Part shown: positions 42,574 to 50,708 of the stretch, in pieces
How positions within the stretch are numbered: position 1 is the first letter of the stretch
Layout of the letters: each line of letters opens with the position of its first letter
Source: CAWEWH01 sp963812775
GTDB lineage: Bacteria > Pseudomonadota > Alphaproteobacteria > Rhizobiales > Beijerinckiaceae
NCBI GenBank assembly: GCA_963812775.1
Contig: CAWEWH010000005.1
Coordinates: 1,240,001-1,304,000, forward strand
Length of the DNA stretch: 64,000 nucleotides
Reading direction: 5' to 3'
Program-made: the position numbers and the translations under genes
Notes under the pieces: model-generated
Told to the model about the DNA's origin: nothing
Database searches by the model: none
What the model saw: only the letters and a program-made list of their open reading frames with translations

Positions 42574-42966
42574 CTAGTGCACCACCCGCTTGGCGTGCGG
42601 GCTGTCGAGCGGGAAGGCCGGGATGGTCACCGGGAAGCTTTCGCCGTCCTGCGTGTGCATGTGGTATTCGCCGCTCATCGAGCCGTGCGGCGTCGCCAGC
42701 GGGCAGCCGCTCGTATAGGTGAAGGTCTCGCCGGGTTTCAGCACCGGCTCCTCGCCGACGACGCCGGCGCCGCGCACCTCCTGCAGCTTGCCGTCGCCGT
42801 CGACGATGCGCCAATGGCGCGTCTTGAGCTGCACCGTCTCCATACCGAGATTGGCGATCTCCACCGTGTAGGCCCAGAAGAATCGGCCCTGCCGCGGCGT
42901 CGATTCCTGCTCGAGGAATTCGGGACGCACGGTGACCTGGATGCCGCGGGTCACGGCCTTGTACAT
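42574..42966 (-). CDS. apaG: ApaG domain protein (Co2+/Mg2+ efflux-associated)
   Basis: The 130-residue protein is a single ApaG domain: TRGIQVTVRPEFLEQES, FFWAYTVEIANLGMETVQLKTRHWRI, and the loop GAGVVGEEPVLKPGETFTYTSGCPL followed by GSMSGEYHM. ApaG proteins have a fibronectin-like beta sandwich; in Salmonella they affect cobalt resistance and magnesium efflux, and the biochemical role is unclear. The start is ATG 42966; a longer frame reads back through a repeat element. Confidence 0.93.
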   Translation of the reverse strand: MYKAVTRGIQVTVRPEFLEQESTPRQGRFFWAYTVEIANLGMETVQLKTRHWRIVDGDGKLQEVRGAGVVGEEPVLKPGETFTYTSGCPLATPHGSMSGEYHMHTQDGESFPVTIPAFPLDSPHAKRVVH

Positions 42967-42993
42967 GGCCTGGCTCCGGTTGGCGCCGCTGGC

Positions 42994-43039
42994 GCGTGAT
43001 CCCGAAAAGTGTTCGCGATTTTCGGACAAGATCATGCGC
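42994..43039. repeat. Dispersed palindromic element, module A
   Basis: GCGTGATCCCGAAAAGTGTT, CGCGA and TTTTCGGACAAGATCATGCGC form an inverted repeat like the copies at 30843 and 38403. It lies between the divergent apaG and dCTP deaminase genes and may contain part of their promoters. Confidence 0.7.
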
Positions 43040-43185
43040 CGAATGCCGTCGTACGGCGGTTGCACGGCCCCGGCAAGCCTGCGCGCCGTTTTCGGGGCGT
43101 TCGCTCACCGGGTGTGAACAGCGCGACCTTTGCGGTTGCCGCGGCTGTGCATCCACAATACCTAGGAGCGAGACAGGGAGGCCGT

Positions 43186-44397
43186 ATGCCGGGGCGAGCC
43201 GAAAAGCTCGATGCGCAGAAGCCGATTGAGGCGGATGCCGACCTCGCCGGCCGGCGCCGCCAGCAGGCGTTGCGCCTCGATGGTCCCGCCGGCATCCTGC
43301 CGCGGCAGGAGATCCGCAACCTCCTCCACCGCGGCATCCTGCGCGCCACCGTCGATCTCGAGGAGAGCCAGCTCCAGCCGGCCAGCGTCGACCTGCGGCT
43401 CGGCGACAAGGCCTATCGGGTGCGCGCCAGCTTCCTGCCGGGCCGCGCCAAGACGGTCGAGGAGCAGCTCGCGGAACTGAGCGGCGACGTGCTCTCGCTC
43501 GCCGACGGCGCGGTGCTGGAGCGCGGCTGCGTCTATGTGGTCGAGCTCATCGAGCACATCGAGGAGCTGCCCGACAACATCTCGGCCATCGCCAATCCGA
43601 AAAGCTCGACCGGCCGGCTCGACGTGTTCACACGGCTGATCACCGACCGCAGCGAGGTGTTCGACCACGTGGCGAGCGGCTATGTCGGGCGCCTCTACGC
43701 CGAGATCTCACCCTCGAGCTTCAGCATCAAGGTGCACAAGGGCTCGCGCCTCAATCAGCTGCGCTTCCGCCGCCGCAACTCGCAGCAATCCGAGCACGGC
43801 GAGTTCAAGATCAAGGACAAGCGCCTTGGCGGCCTGCACGCGCAGACGCCGCTGGTCGACGGCGAGCCGAAGCTGCGCAACGGCCTCTTGCTGCACATCG
43901 AGCTTGGCCCGCTCGGGTCGGACGGCGTCATCGGCTACCGCGCCCAGCGCTACACCGACGTGGTCGACATCGACCGCGTCGGCGCGCATGCGCTGCACGA
44001 TTATTGGGAGCCGATCTACGCCCGCGAGGATCGCCGCCTCGTGCTTGACCCCAACCAGTTCTACATCCTGGTGTCGAAGGAGCGCCTGCACATCCCGCCC
44101 ACCCTTGCGGCCGAGATGGTGCCCATCGATCCGATGATGGGCGAGTTCCGCGTCCACTATGCCGGCTTCTTCGATCCGGGTTTCGGCTATGCGCCGCAGG
44201 GTCATCCCGGCAGCCGCGCCGTGCTCGAGGTGCGCAGCCACGAGGTGCCGTTCGTGCTCGAGGACGGCCAGGTGGTCGGCCGCCTCGCCTTCGAGGACAT
44301 GACCGGGGCGCCCGACGTGCTCTACGGCGAGGGCGGCACTTCGAACTACCAGGGCCAGGCGCTCAAGCTGTCGAAGCACTTCCGGATGGAGGGCTGA
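43186..44397 (+). CDS. dcd: 2'-Deoxycytidine 5'-triphosphate deaminase, duplicated-domain type
   Basis: This enzyme makes dUTP from dCTP, a source of dTTP. The 403-residue product is the long alphaproteobacterial form with two dUTPase-like halves. The first half has QLQPASVDLRLGDKAYRVR and NISAIANPKSSTGRLDVFTRLI; the second has LVLDPNQFYILVSKERLHIPP and VPIDPMMGEFRVHYAGFFDPGF. ATG 43186 follows AGGGAGG, four bases closer than ideal but the only good site. The catalytic pair is not assigned here. Confidence 0.88.
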   Translation: MPGRAEKLDAQKPIEADADLAGRRRQQALRLDGPAGILPRQEIRNLLHRGILRATVDLEESQLQPASVDLRLGDKAYRVRASFLPGRAKTVEEQLAELSGDVLSLADGAVLERGCVYVVELIEHIEELPDNISAIANPKSSTGRLDVFTRLITDRSEVFDHVASGYVGRLYAEISPSSFSIKVHKGSRLNQLRFRRRNSQQSEHGEFKIKDKRLGGLHAQTPLVDGEPKLRNGLLLHIELGPLGSDGVIGYRAQRYTDVVDIDRVGAHALHDYWEPIYAREDRRLVLDPNQFYILVSKERLHIPPTLAAEMVPIDPMMGEFRVHYAGFFDPGFGYAPQGHPGSRAVLEVRSHEVPFVLEDGQVVGRLAFEDMTGAPDVLYGEGGTSNYQGQALKLSKHFRMEG

Positions 44398-44427
44398 GCC
44401 TTGCTCAGCCCGTGGGCCGACTGCTGA

Positions 44428-46731
44428 TCAGTTCGAGCTGACCTTGAACGATCCGTCGGCCTTGGCGGCCGCCGAGGCGGTCGGGTTCACCGGCTTCAGG
44501 TAGAGGTCCTCGTCTGGCAGGCGGCCGTAGGTGAACGGCTCCTGCGTCTTCGTCGTGTTGAAGACCTCGTCGGCGACGCGGCGGAACAGCCGGTTGATCT
44601 CGAGGCCGGGCGTGTCCATGTGCTTCAAGAGCGACGCCACGAAGGGGCTGTGCGCACCCTCGCCGTCGGAGGCGGCCTGGCCGTGCTTGGCCGCGTAGGC
44701 GACGAGCGTGGCGCCGGCGGGCTCGATGCGGCCGAGGCCGCGGGCGAAGCCCTGCTGGTTCGCGCTGCCGAAGGGATTGTCGCGGCAGGCGTCGAGGATG
44801 ACGAGACGCAGCTTCTTGGCGTTCTCGATGCTGGCGATCACGGTATCGAGCGAGATGGCCTGGCTCGCCATGTCGGCGCCCTCGGCGACCTTGGCGTCAA
44901 CCGGGATCAGCCAGTTGTTGCCGCCGATCTCCATGCCGTGGCCGGCGTAGTAGATGACCGCCCAGTCGGCATTCTTGGCCTTCTCGGCGAAGCCGTCGAG
45001 CACCGCCTTCATGTCGTCGCGCTTGAGGTCGTCGCCGAGCTCCACCGAGCTGAAGCCGAGCGCCGCGAGCTTTTTGGCGACCGCCAGGGCGTCGGTCTGG
45101 GTGTTCTTCAGCGGCGTCGCGCCGGTATATTTGGCGTTGCCGATGATGAGCGCGATGCGCTTCTCGCCGACCGGCGCCAGCACGGGCGCAACCAGGGCGG
45201 GGTTCGCCGCAGCCTTGGCCAGATCGATCTTCGCCTTGATCTCGACGAAGGTGCGGTTGATCTCGCGATCCTCAGCGTCGATGCCCACGGCCTTGCTCAC
45301 GTCCGCAAAGGCGTTGTCGAGCTGGCCGAGCACCTCGAAGATGCGGGCGCGCGTGTCGAGCGCGCTGGCGGCGTTGGCGTCGATGGCCAGCGCCGTGTTG
45401 ATGATCTCCAGCGCCTCCTGGACGCGGTTGGCCCGCAACAGCGCCTGCGCCTTCTCGTTCAGCGCCGCAACCGAGTTGGGGTCGAGCTGCAGGGCCGCGT
45501 CGAAGTCGGCGATGGCCTTGTCGGTGTTGCGCTCGGCGTCGAACTGGCTGCCGCGCTGGATCAGCGCGTTGACGTTCTTGGGGTCGAGCTTCAGCGCCTC
45601 GTCGAGATCGGCGATGGCGCGGGGCGCGTCCTGCTTCTTGGCCCACACGCGGGCGCGGTTGACATAGGGGTCGATGTCGGTCGGATCGAGCTCGATGGCC
45701 GAATCGTAGTCCTCGAGCGCCTCCTTGAAGGCGCCGATGCGCTCCAGCAGGAAGGCGCGGTTGAAGTGCGCGAAGGCGCGGTTACGGCGCGGCTCGTCCT
45801 TCAGGAGCGTGATGCGTCCGCAGGCGCCGATGGCGCCGCCGGCGCCGCCGGTGCACGTGTTGCGGTCGCTCGGGTTGAACTGGCCGAACTTGCCGTCGTT
45901 CTTGCGGTCGAAGAAGCGGTCGAAGCGGTCGTTCTTCCGGTTGTTGCCGAAGATGCCGCCGTTGCCGTTGCCATTTCCGTTGTTGTTACCGAGGCCGCCA
46001 TTGTTGCCGTTGTTGCGGTTGCCGTTGCCGTTGCCGTTGTTGGCGACGTTGCCGTTGTTGTTGCTGTTATTGTTGTTGCCGGCGTTGCCGTTGCCGCGGT
46101 TGTCGTTGCCGCGGTTGTTGTTGCCAACGTTTCCGTTGTTGCCGTTGTTGTTGTTGCCGACGTTGCCGTTGCCGCGGTTGTCGTTGCCGCGGTTGTTGTT
46201 GCCAACGTTTCCGTTGTTGCCGTTGTTGTTGTTGCCGATGTTGCCGTTGTTGCCGTTGCCGTTGTTGTTTCCGCCACGGTTGTTGTCGCCGCGGTTGTTG
46301 TTGCCGACGCTGCCGGTATTAGCGACGTTGCCGTTATTGTTGTTGTTGCCGTTGTTGAGGCGCTGCTGGTTGTTCAGCTGCTGGCTGTTCAACTGCTGGC
46401 CATTGAAACGCTGCCCGTTGAGCTGCTGCTGATTGGTGAACCGCTGACTGTCGAGCTGCTGATTGTTGAAGCGCCGCGCCTCGAGCTGCTGAGTGTTGGA
46501 GCGCTGGCTGTTGAACTGCTGCGTGTTGAAGCGCTGCGTGTTGAGCTGCTGGCTGTTGAAGCGCTGGGCGTTGAACTGCTGGCCGCTGGAGCGCTGGCTG
46601 TTGCCGCCGCCACCGCCTCCGCCGCCCCGGCCGCCGCCGCCGGATCTCTGCGCCATGGCACTATCGGCCGCCACGAGGGCGACGACAAAAGCCAGCACGC
46701 TCACAGTCTTCAGACAGGTTGCCTTGGTCAT
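44428..46731 (-). CDS. Exported caspase-like protein with Q/N pentads, Asn-rich tract and TPRs
   Basis: The 767-residue product begins with a signal peptide (to AMA near residue 27), then Gly-rich sequence, about fifteen five-residue units of the type Q-Q/R-F/L-N-x (about 50-125), an Asn/Gly tract with almost no other residues (about 126-265), tetratricopeptide repeats (about 315-480; for example AIELDPTDIDPYVNRARVWAKK), and a C-terminal caspase-like peptidase domain (about 523-740). The catalytic His598 is in YYAGHG and Cys649 in LDACRDNPF. Domains after the signal peptide are probably periplasmic or extracellular. The start at 46731 is chosen because it gives the signal peptide. It is not annotated as any named enzyme; proteolysis of Arg/Lys or Asp bonds is unproven. 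Confidence 0.9.
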   Translation of the reverse strand: MTKATCLKTVSVLAFVVALVAADSAMAQRSGGGGRGGGGGGGGNSQRSSGQQFNAQRFNSQQLNTQRFNTQQFNSQRSNTQQLEARRFNNQQLDSQRFTNQQQLNGQRFNGQQLNSQQLNNQQRLNNGNNNNNGNVANTGSVGNNNRGDNNRGGNNNGNGNNGNIGNNNNGNNGNVGNNNRGNDNRGNGNVGNNNNGNNGNVGNNNRGNDNRGNGNAGNNNNSNNNGNVANNGNGNGNRNNGNNGGLGNNNGNGNGNGGIFGNNRKNDRFDRFFDRKNDGKFGQFNPSDRNTCTGGAGGAIGACGRITLLKDEPRRNRAFAHFNRAFLLERIGAFKEALEDYDSAIELDPTDIDPYVNRARVWAKKQDAPRAIADLDEALKLDPKNVNALIQRGSQFDAERNTDKAIADFDAALQLDPNSVAALNEKAQALLRANRVQEALEIINTALAIDANAASALDTRARIFEVLGQLDNAFADVSKAVGIDAEDREINRTFVEIKAKIDLAKAAANPALVAPVLAPVGEKRIALIIGNAKYTGATPLKNTQTDALAVAKKLAALGFSSVELGDDLKRDDMKAVLDGFAEKAKNADWAVIYYAGHGMEIGGNNWLIPVDAKVAEGADMASQAISLDTVIASIENAKKLRLVILDACRDNPFGSANQQGFARGLGRIEPAGATLVAYAAKHGQAASDGEGAHSPFVASLLKHMDTPGLEINRLFRRVADEVFNTTKTQEPFTYGRLPDEDLYLKPVNPTASAAAKADGSFKVSSN
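46084..46239 (-). repeat. Tandem 78-base repeat inside the caspase-like gene
   Basis: Two copies (46084-46161 and 46162-46239) are almost identical over 78 bases, which is 26 codons of the Asn/Gly tract. The unit length keeps the frame. Recent duplication is likely, and length variation between strains would be expected. Confidence 0.8.
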
Positions 46732-46784
46732 TGCCGTTCCCTGGGGGGCCATGCACCGACCTTCGGCGCTTTCCCAGGCTGGTT

Positions 46785-46838
46785 ATCCCTCAACTTCCCC
46801 CTGGCGCGCGTACGCTTGCGCACACAGGGATGAGGGAT
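46785..46838. promoter_or_regulatory. Long inverted repeat between the caspase-like gene and its upstream neighbour
   Basis: ATCCCTCA (46785-46792) pairs with TGAGGGAT (46831-46838), and inside it CCCTG pairs with CAGGG and GCGC with GCGC. The structure is in the 299-base gap upstream of the caspase-like gene. It could terminate the upstream gene or act in the leader; no U-run is present. Confidence 0.45.
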
Positions 46839-47030
46839 CGTAGGGGTCGCCGCCGGCCGGCCGAGGCCATGTGCGCCAGCGCACGTCGCGTCTCGGCGAT
46901 GAGCGTTTCAGCGAGGCGGTGGTGCGGGAAACCCTCTCCCTATGGGAGAAGGAAGCGCGTTCAGCGGTTCGAGATGTCGACGACGAGCGGCGCGAGCGCG
47001 CCGCCCCTGTCTTGTCGCAACGCCTCGCGC

Positions 47031-47723
47031 CTACCTGAGATCGATCCGGCCGTTGAACGTCTGGCTGACGATCTTGACGACGGCGTATTTCGCCTGCCAG
47101 CCGAGCTGCGTCTGCTTGATCGTGTAGCAGTGTACGGGGTCGCCCAGCGCGGCGCGGCGGTTCACGGCCTCGGGCGAGGCGTCGGCCTTGAGCTTGGCCA
47201 CAAGGGCCGGCGCGTCGTTGAGCTCGACCAGCTTCAGGTCCTGGAGTTCGTGGTCGACGGCGACGAAGCGGTAGAGCTGGCCTGCCTTGGTGCCGGTGTA
47301 GAGGCAGCTCTCGGTGCCGTCATTGGCGAAGGCGAGGCGGTCGAACTGCTCGGGCGCCAGCCGCTTGATGACGGCGGCGACTTCCGGCGCGTTCGCGAAC
47401 TCCTCACGCTTGAGGACCGGACGCAGCACCTCGGCGCTGACGAGCTCGGCCTTGAAGCCGGCGCCCTCGAGGCTCTTGATGCGTGTCGCCATGCTCGGCA
47501 GCTCGCCGAACACGTCGCTGATGGCCCCGAAATTGATGAGCACCAGCACGAGCACCAGGGCCGGCAGGCCGATGTTCCTTATCAGCGTGCCGATGGTTGG
47601 CAGGATGCTCTGCGCCAACGCGTTGGCGCCAAGGATTCGACTGGCGACCGTCACGGGCGGGGGGCCCGGCGGCAGGCGCTCATCGCTACGGGCATTCGCA
47701 ATATCGACGACGGTGCTGGCCAT
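47031..47723 (-). CDS. Membrane-anchored hypothetical protein upstream of caspase-like gene
   Basis: The 230-residue protein has a short cytosolic start with PPGPPP, an amphipathic region, a single membrane helix (LPALVLVLVLINFGAISDVF, residues about 52-72) and a 150-residue soluble domain of mixed structure (for example SLEGAGFKAELVSAEVL, APEVAAVIKRLAPEQFDRLAFAND, YTIKQTQLGWQAKYAVVKIVSQ). No family is recognised. It has the same orientation as the caspase-like gene and precedes it by 299 bases, so they might be co-regulated. A sensor or partner role is only a guess. Confidence 0.75.
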   Translation of the reverse strand: MASTVVDIANARSDERLPPGPPPVTVASRILGANALAQSILPTIGTLIRNIGLPALVLVLVLINFGAISDVFGELPSMATRIKSLEGAGFKAELVSAEVLRPVLKREEFANAPEVAAVIKRLAPEQFDRLAFANDGTESCLYTGTKAGQLYRFVAVDHELQDLKLVELNDAPALVAKLKADASPEAVNRRAALGDPVHCYTIKQTQLGWQAKYAVVKIVSQTFNGRIDLR

Positions 47724-47948
47724 CGGCCGCCTCCGTGAAATCGACGCCGGGCGTTCACATTCGCCTCTTCCGCCTGCCGGGCACCTTGCCGCAAGTGCCG
47801 CAGCCTGGAAGTGTGCTGCTTCACAAACCGCACCGCTGGGTTGTCAGGGTTTAGCCCGGGGGCGGCCCGAAGCGGCGGTTGACACGGGGGCGCCCGCCGG
47901 GGGAGCCTCCCCGGCCGGCAAGAACAAGAACAGCCCGGCGGGGAGTTC

Positions 47949-49761
47949 ATGGCCACATCCGTTCCGCCTGCCGGCGACCATGCCGACCACGGCGAAGCTG
48001 CCGCTTATGACCGCAGCGTCGCGGGCACCTTCGCGCGCCTGGCGCGGGGCTTCTGGACCGGCGGATCGTGGCCGCTCGCCTGGGGCCTGACCATTGGCCT
48101 CGGCGCCCTCGTGCTCCTGAATATCGGCGTCAATGTCACGGTGAACGGCTGGCAGCGCTGGTTCTTCGACGCCTTGGAGAAGAAAGACGGCGCCACGGCG
48201 CTCGAGGCGCTCGTCGCCTTCGGGGGGCTCGTCATCATCGTGGCCGGGGTCGGCGTGCTCATCGTGCTGACCCGCGAGACCTTGCAGGTGCGTTGGCGCG
48301 CCTGGCTGACCGGCCGGCTGACGCGGCTCTGGGTCGACCGCCAGAAATACTATCGGCTCAACCTCGCCGGCCTCGAGCCCGCCAACCCCGAATACCGCAT
48401 CGCCGACGACACCCGCATGGCCATCGAGCCGATCGTCGATTTCGCCATCGGGCTCCTGCATGCGCTCGCCACCGCGCTCGCCTTCGTGGGCATCCTCTGG
48501 TCGGTGGGCGGGGCGCTCGACCTCGGCTTCCTCGGGCTTGCCGGCGCCGTGCCCGCCTACATGGTGATCGCCGCCCTTGTGTACGGCGCGCTGGCCTCAA
48601 CCATCATGGCGCTGGTCGGCCGCAAGCTCGTCTCCCGCGTCGTCGCCAAGAACGAAGCGGAGGCGCGCTTCCGCTTCTCGCTGATGCGGCTGCGCGAGAA
48701 CGCCGAAATCCGTGGCGCTGATGCGCGGCGACAAGAGCGAGCAGGCGCTGCTCGACCGCACCTACGGGTCGGTTGTGGCGCGCTTCCTGCAAGTGGTCTG
48801 GCAGCACGGCCGCGTTACCTGGGTGACCAACGGCTCCGGCGCGCTGGTGCCGGTGGTGCCGCTGTTGCTCGCCGCGCCAAAATATCTGTCCGGCGAATTG
48901 ACGCTCGGCGCCGTCATCCAGCTCGCCGCCGCCTTCGTGCAGGTGCAGGTGGCCATCGCCTGGCTGGTCGAGAACTACAACCGCGTCGCCGACTGCTACG
49001 CGTCCGTGCGCCGCGTCGTCGAGCTCGTGCGTCCCCTCGACGAGCTCGAGCGCACCGCTCCCGCCAATGCCGGCATCGTCGTGGGCGCGAGCCATGACGG
49101 CGCAATCCGCATCGAAGCGCTCACCGCCGCCCAGCCTTCAGGTCATCCGGTCATCGCCGACGCCTCGATGGTCATCGCGCCGGGCGAGAAGGTGCTGATT
49201 ACCGGCGAGTCGGGCGTCGGCAAGTCCACCCTGGTACGCGCCATCGCCGGCCTGTGGCCGTGGGGCAGGGGCGAGGTGCTGTTGCCGGCCGAGCGCAGCG
49301 TCGTCTTCCTGCCGCAGCGGGCCTATCTGCCGCTCGGCAGCCTGCGCGACGCGCTCACCTATCCGACCATCGATGCGCGGCACGACGACGAGGCGCTGCG
49401 CGAAGCGCTGCAGCGCGTCGGGCTCGGCAGCCTTGCCGGCCGCCTCGACGCGCAGGAGCGCTGGGACCAGAAGCTGTCGAGCGGCGAGCGCCAGCGCCTG
49501 TGCTTCGCGCGCCTCATCTTGATCAGGCCCGACATCCTGGTGCTCGACGAGGCGACCGCCGCCCTCGACGAGGCGGGGCAGGCCGCCATGATGCGGCTGA
49601 TCATCGCCGCCTTGCCGGACGCCACCATCCTCACCGTCGGCCACCGCCCCGGCCTCGAGGCCCTGCACGACCGGCGCATCCATCTGCTGCGCCACCCTGA
49701 CGGGGCGCGGCTGGTGAGCGAGATCAGGGGGCAGCGGGCGGAGGCGAGGGGGCAGGTGTGA
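47949..49761 (+). pseudogene. ABC exporter (SbmA/BacA-like TMD fused to ATPase), one-base frameshift
   Basis: The first frame (from ATG 47949) encodes an ABC_membrane_2 domain with GFWTGGSWPLAWGLTIG, six hydrophobic segments, and PEYRIADDTRMAIEP, and runs to FRFSLMRLRENAE. Near 48706-48708 an extra A breaks the frame. The next frame continues ALMRGDKSEQALLDRTYG, then the ATPase: GESGVGKSTLVRAIAGLWPW, LSSGERQRLCFARLILIRPDILVLDEATAALDE. With one A removed the sequence reads NAESVALMRGD, the expected join. The product would be about 600 residues. The family exports or imports peptides and cofactors; substrate unknown. A sequencing error is likely. Confidence 0.85.
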
Positions 49762-49771
49762 GAGGCAGGCA

Positions 49772-49858
49772 TCGTCATGGCCGGCCTTGTGCCGGCCATC
49801 CACGTCTTTGGTCCATCGAGCGAAGGCGTGGATACCCGCGACAGGTGCGGGCATGACG
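49772..49858. repeat. Dispersed GCCGGCC/CCCGC-type repeat
   Basis: GTCATGGCCGGCCTTGTGCCGGCCATCCACG and CGTGGATACCCGCGACAGGTGCGGGCATGACG form two short stem-loops in opposite order. Similar elements are common between genes in alphaproteobacteria. It fills the gap between the ABC transporter and the methyltransferase-like gene. Confidence 0.65.
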
Positions 49859-49955
49859 CTGGATTCGCTTTCCTCGTCTCGCTCCGCTCGCCGGGAGTGA
49901 CACTCCCTTGACTTTCGCCTGCTCACCTCTGACTCCTGTCGCGAGGACCGAACCG

Positions 49956-50516
49956 ATGCTTCATTACTGGGACGCCTTCTGGGACCTGCGCCTCAAGGAA
50001 TGCCCGTGCGATCTGCACTTCTGCGAGTATCTCGAGGAAAAGAAGATCCGCGGCGCCTCGATCTTCCATTTCGGCACCGGCGGTCACCATCTCGTCGGCA
50101 TCCGCACCGCCGAGAACGGCTCGGGCAACGCCGTCCTCGGCATCACCGCCTCGCCGCAGGAATACGAGACCTACGTCAAGCTCGCCATCGACAAGCCCCT
50201 CGTCGCCAAGACCTACAAGGCCTTCTTCGGCGACATCTATCAGCTCGACGCGCGCCTCTTGCCCGCCTTCGACGTCGTCACCCTGTTCCACCTCTGCGAG
50301 TTCCGCGGCGAACCCAACGACGCCTACGGCGCCATGACCGATCTCGAGGTGACCCTGCTGCTCACCGACAAGCTGAAGACCGGCGGTATCGTCGCCTTCT
50401 ATCCGGGATCCTTTGCGTTCGATAACGCCAGGAAGATGATCGCCCAATGGGAGAAGGAGCGCCCGGTCGAGAAGGTTGGCGACTACAAGACGCTGTTGCT
50501 CTATCGCAAGACATGA
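49956..50516 (+). CDS. Hypothetical methyltransferase-like protein
   Basis: The 186-residue protein starts MLHYWDAFWDLRLKECPCDLHFCEYL and has a class I SAM-like Rossmann core: IFHFGTGGHHLVGI at the first strand, an acidic second region, LPAFDVVTLFHLCEF at the fourth strand, and LKTGGIVAFYPGSFAF. GAGGA lies upstream of ATG 49956. The group of short proteins with this HFGTGGHH motif is uncharacterised. Methyltransferase activity is an inference; no substrate clue exists. Confidence 0.7.
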   Translation: MLHYWDAFWDLRLKECPCDLHFCEYLEEKKIRGASIFHFGTGGHHLVGIRTAENGSGNAVLGITASPQEYETYVKLAIDKPLVAKTYKAFFGDIYQLDARLLPAFDVVTLFHLCEFRGEPNDAYGAMTDLEVTLLLTDKLKTGGIVAFYPGSFAFDNARKMIAQWEKERPVEKVGDYKTLLLYRKT

Positions 50517-50532
50517 GCGGGGCGCCGTAGCG

Positions 50533-50608
50533 CTAGTGTCGCGATTCCAAAATGCGCATGATCTTGATGGAGGCCTCGTCGCGAATTTTGGAATCAAAGC
50601 GACACTAG
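50533..50608. repeat. MITE-like palindrome 1
   Basis: CTAGTGTCGCGATTCCAAAAT pairs with ATTTTGGAATC(AAA)GCGACACTAG around a 31-base centre. CTAG ends resemble a target-site feature. A second palindrome with related ends lies 12 bases on (50621-50698). There is no coding capacity. Confidence 0.7.
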
Positions 50609-50620
50609 AAGAGATTGTCT

Positions 50621-50698
50621 CTAGTGTGCTTATCGAATTTGAAGTTCGCGAGGCAGCTGGTCCAGTCAATGTAGCGAACTTCAAATTCGGCACACTAG
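50621..50698. repeat. MITE-like palindrome 2
   Basis: CTAGTGTG and GAATTTGAAGTTCGC pair with GCGAACTTCAAATTC and CACACTAG. It ends 10 bases before the Mpl-like start and must include part of its leader. It shares CTAGTGT ends with palindrome 1 but has a different interior. Confidence 0.7.
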
Positions 50699-50708
50699 CG
50701 GGGCGCGA

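Noticed and set aside
46084..46239. Tandem repeats as a CRISPR array
   Set aside because: The units are adjacent without spacers and lie in an open reading frame.
44620..46833. Long Val/Ala-rich plus-strand open frame
   Set aside because: It mirrors the Asn-rich and TPR parts of the caspase-like gene; AAC/AAT codons read backwards as Val and Leu. The minus-strand gene has clear domains.
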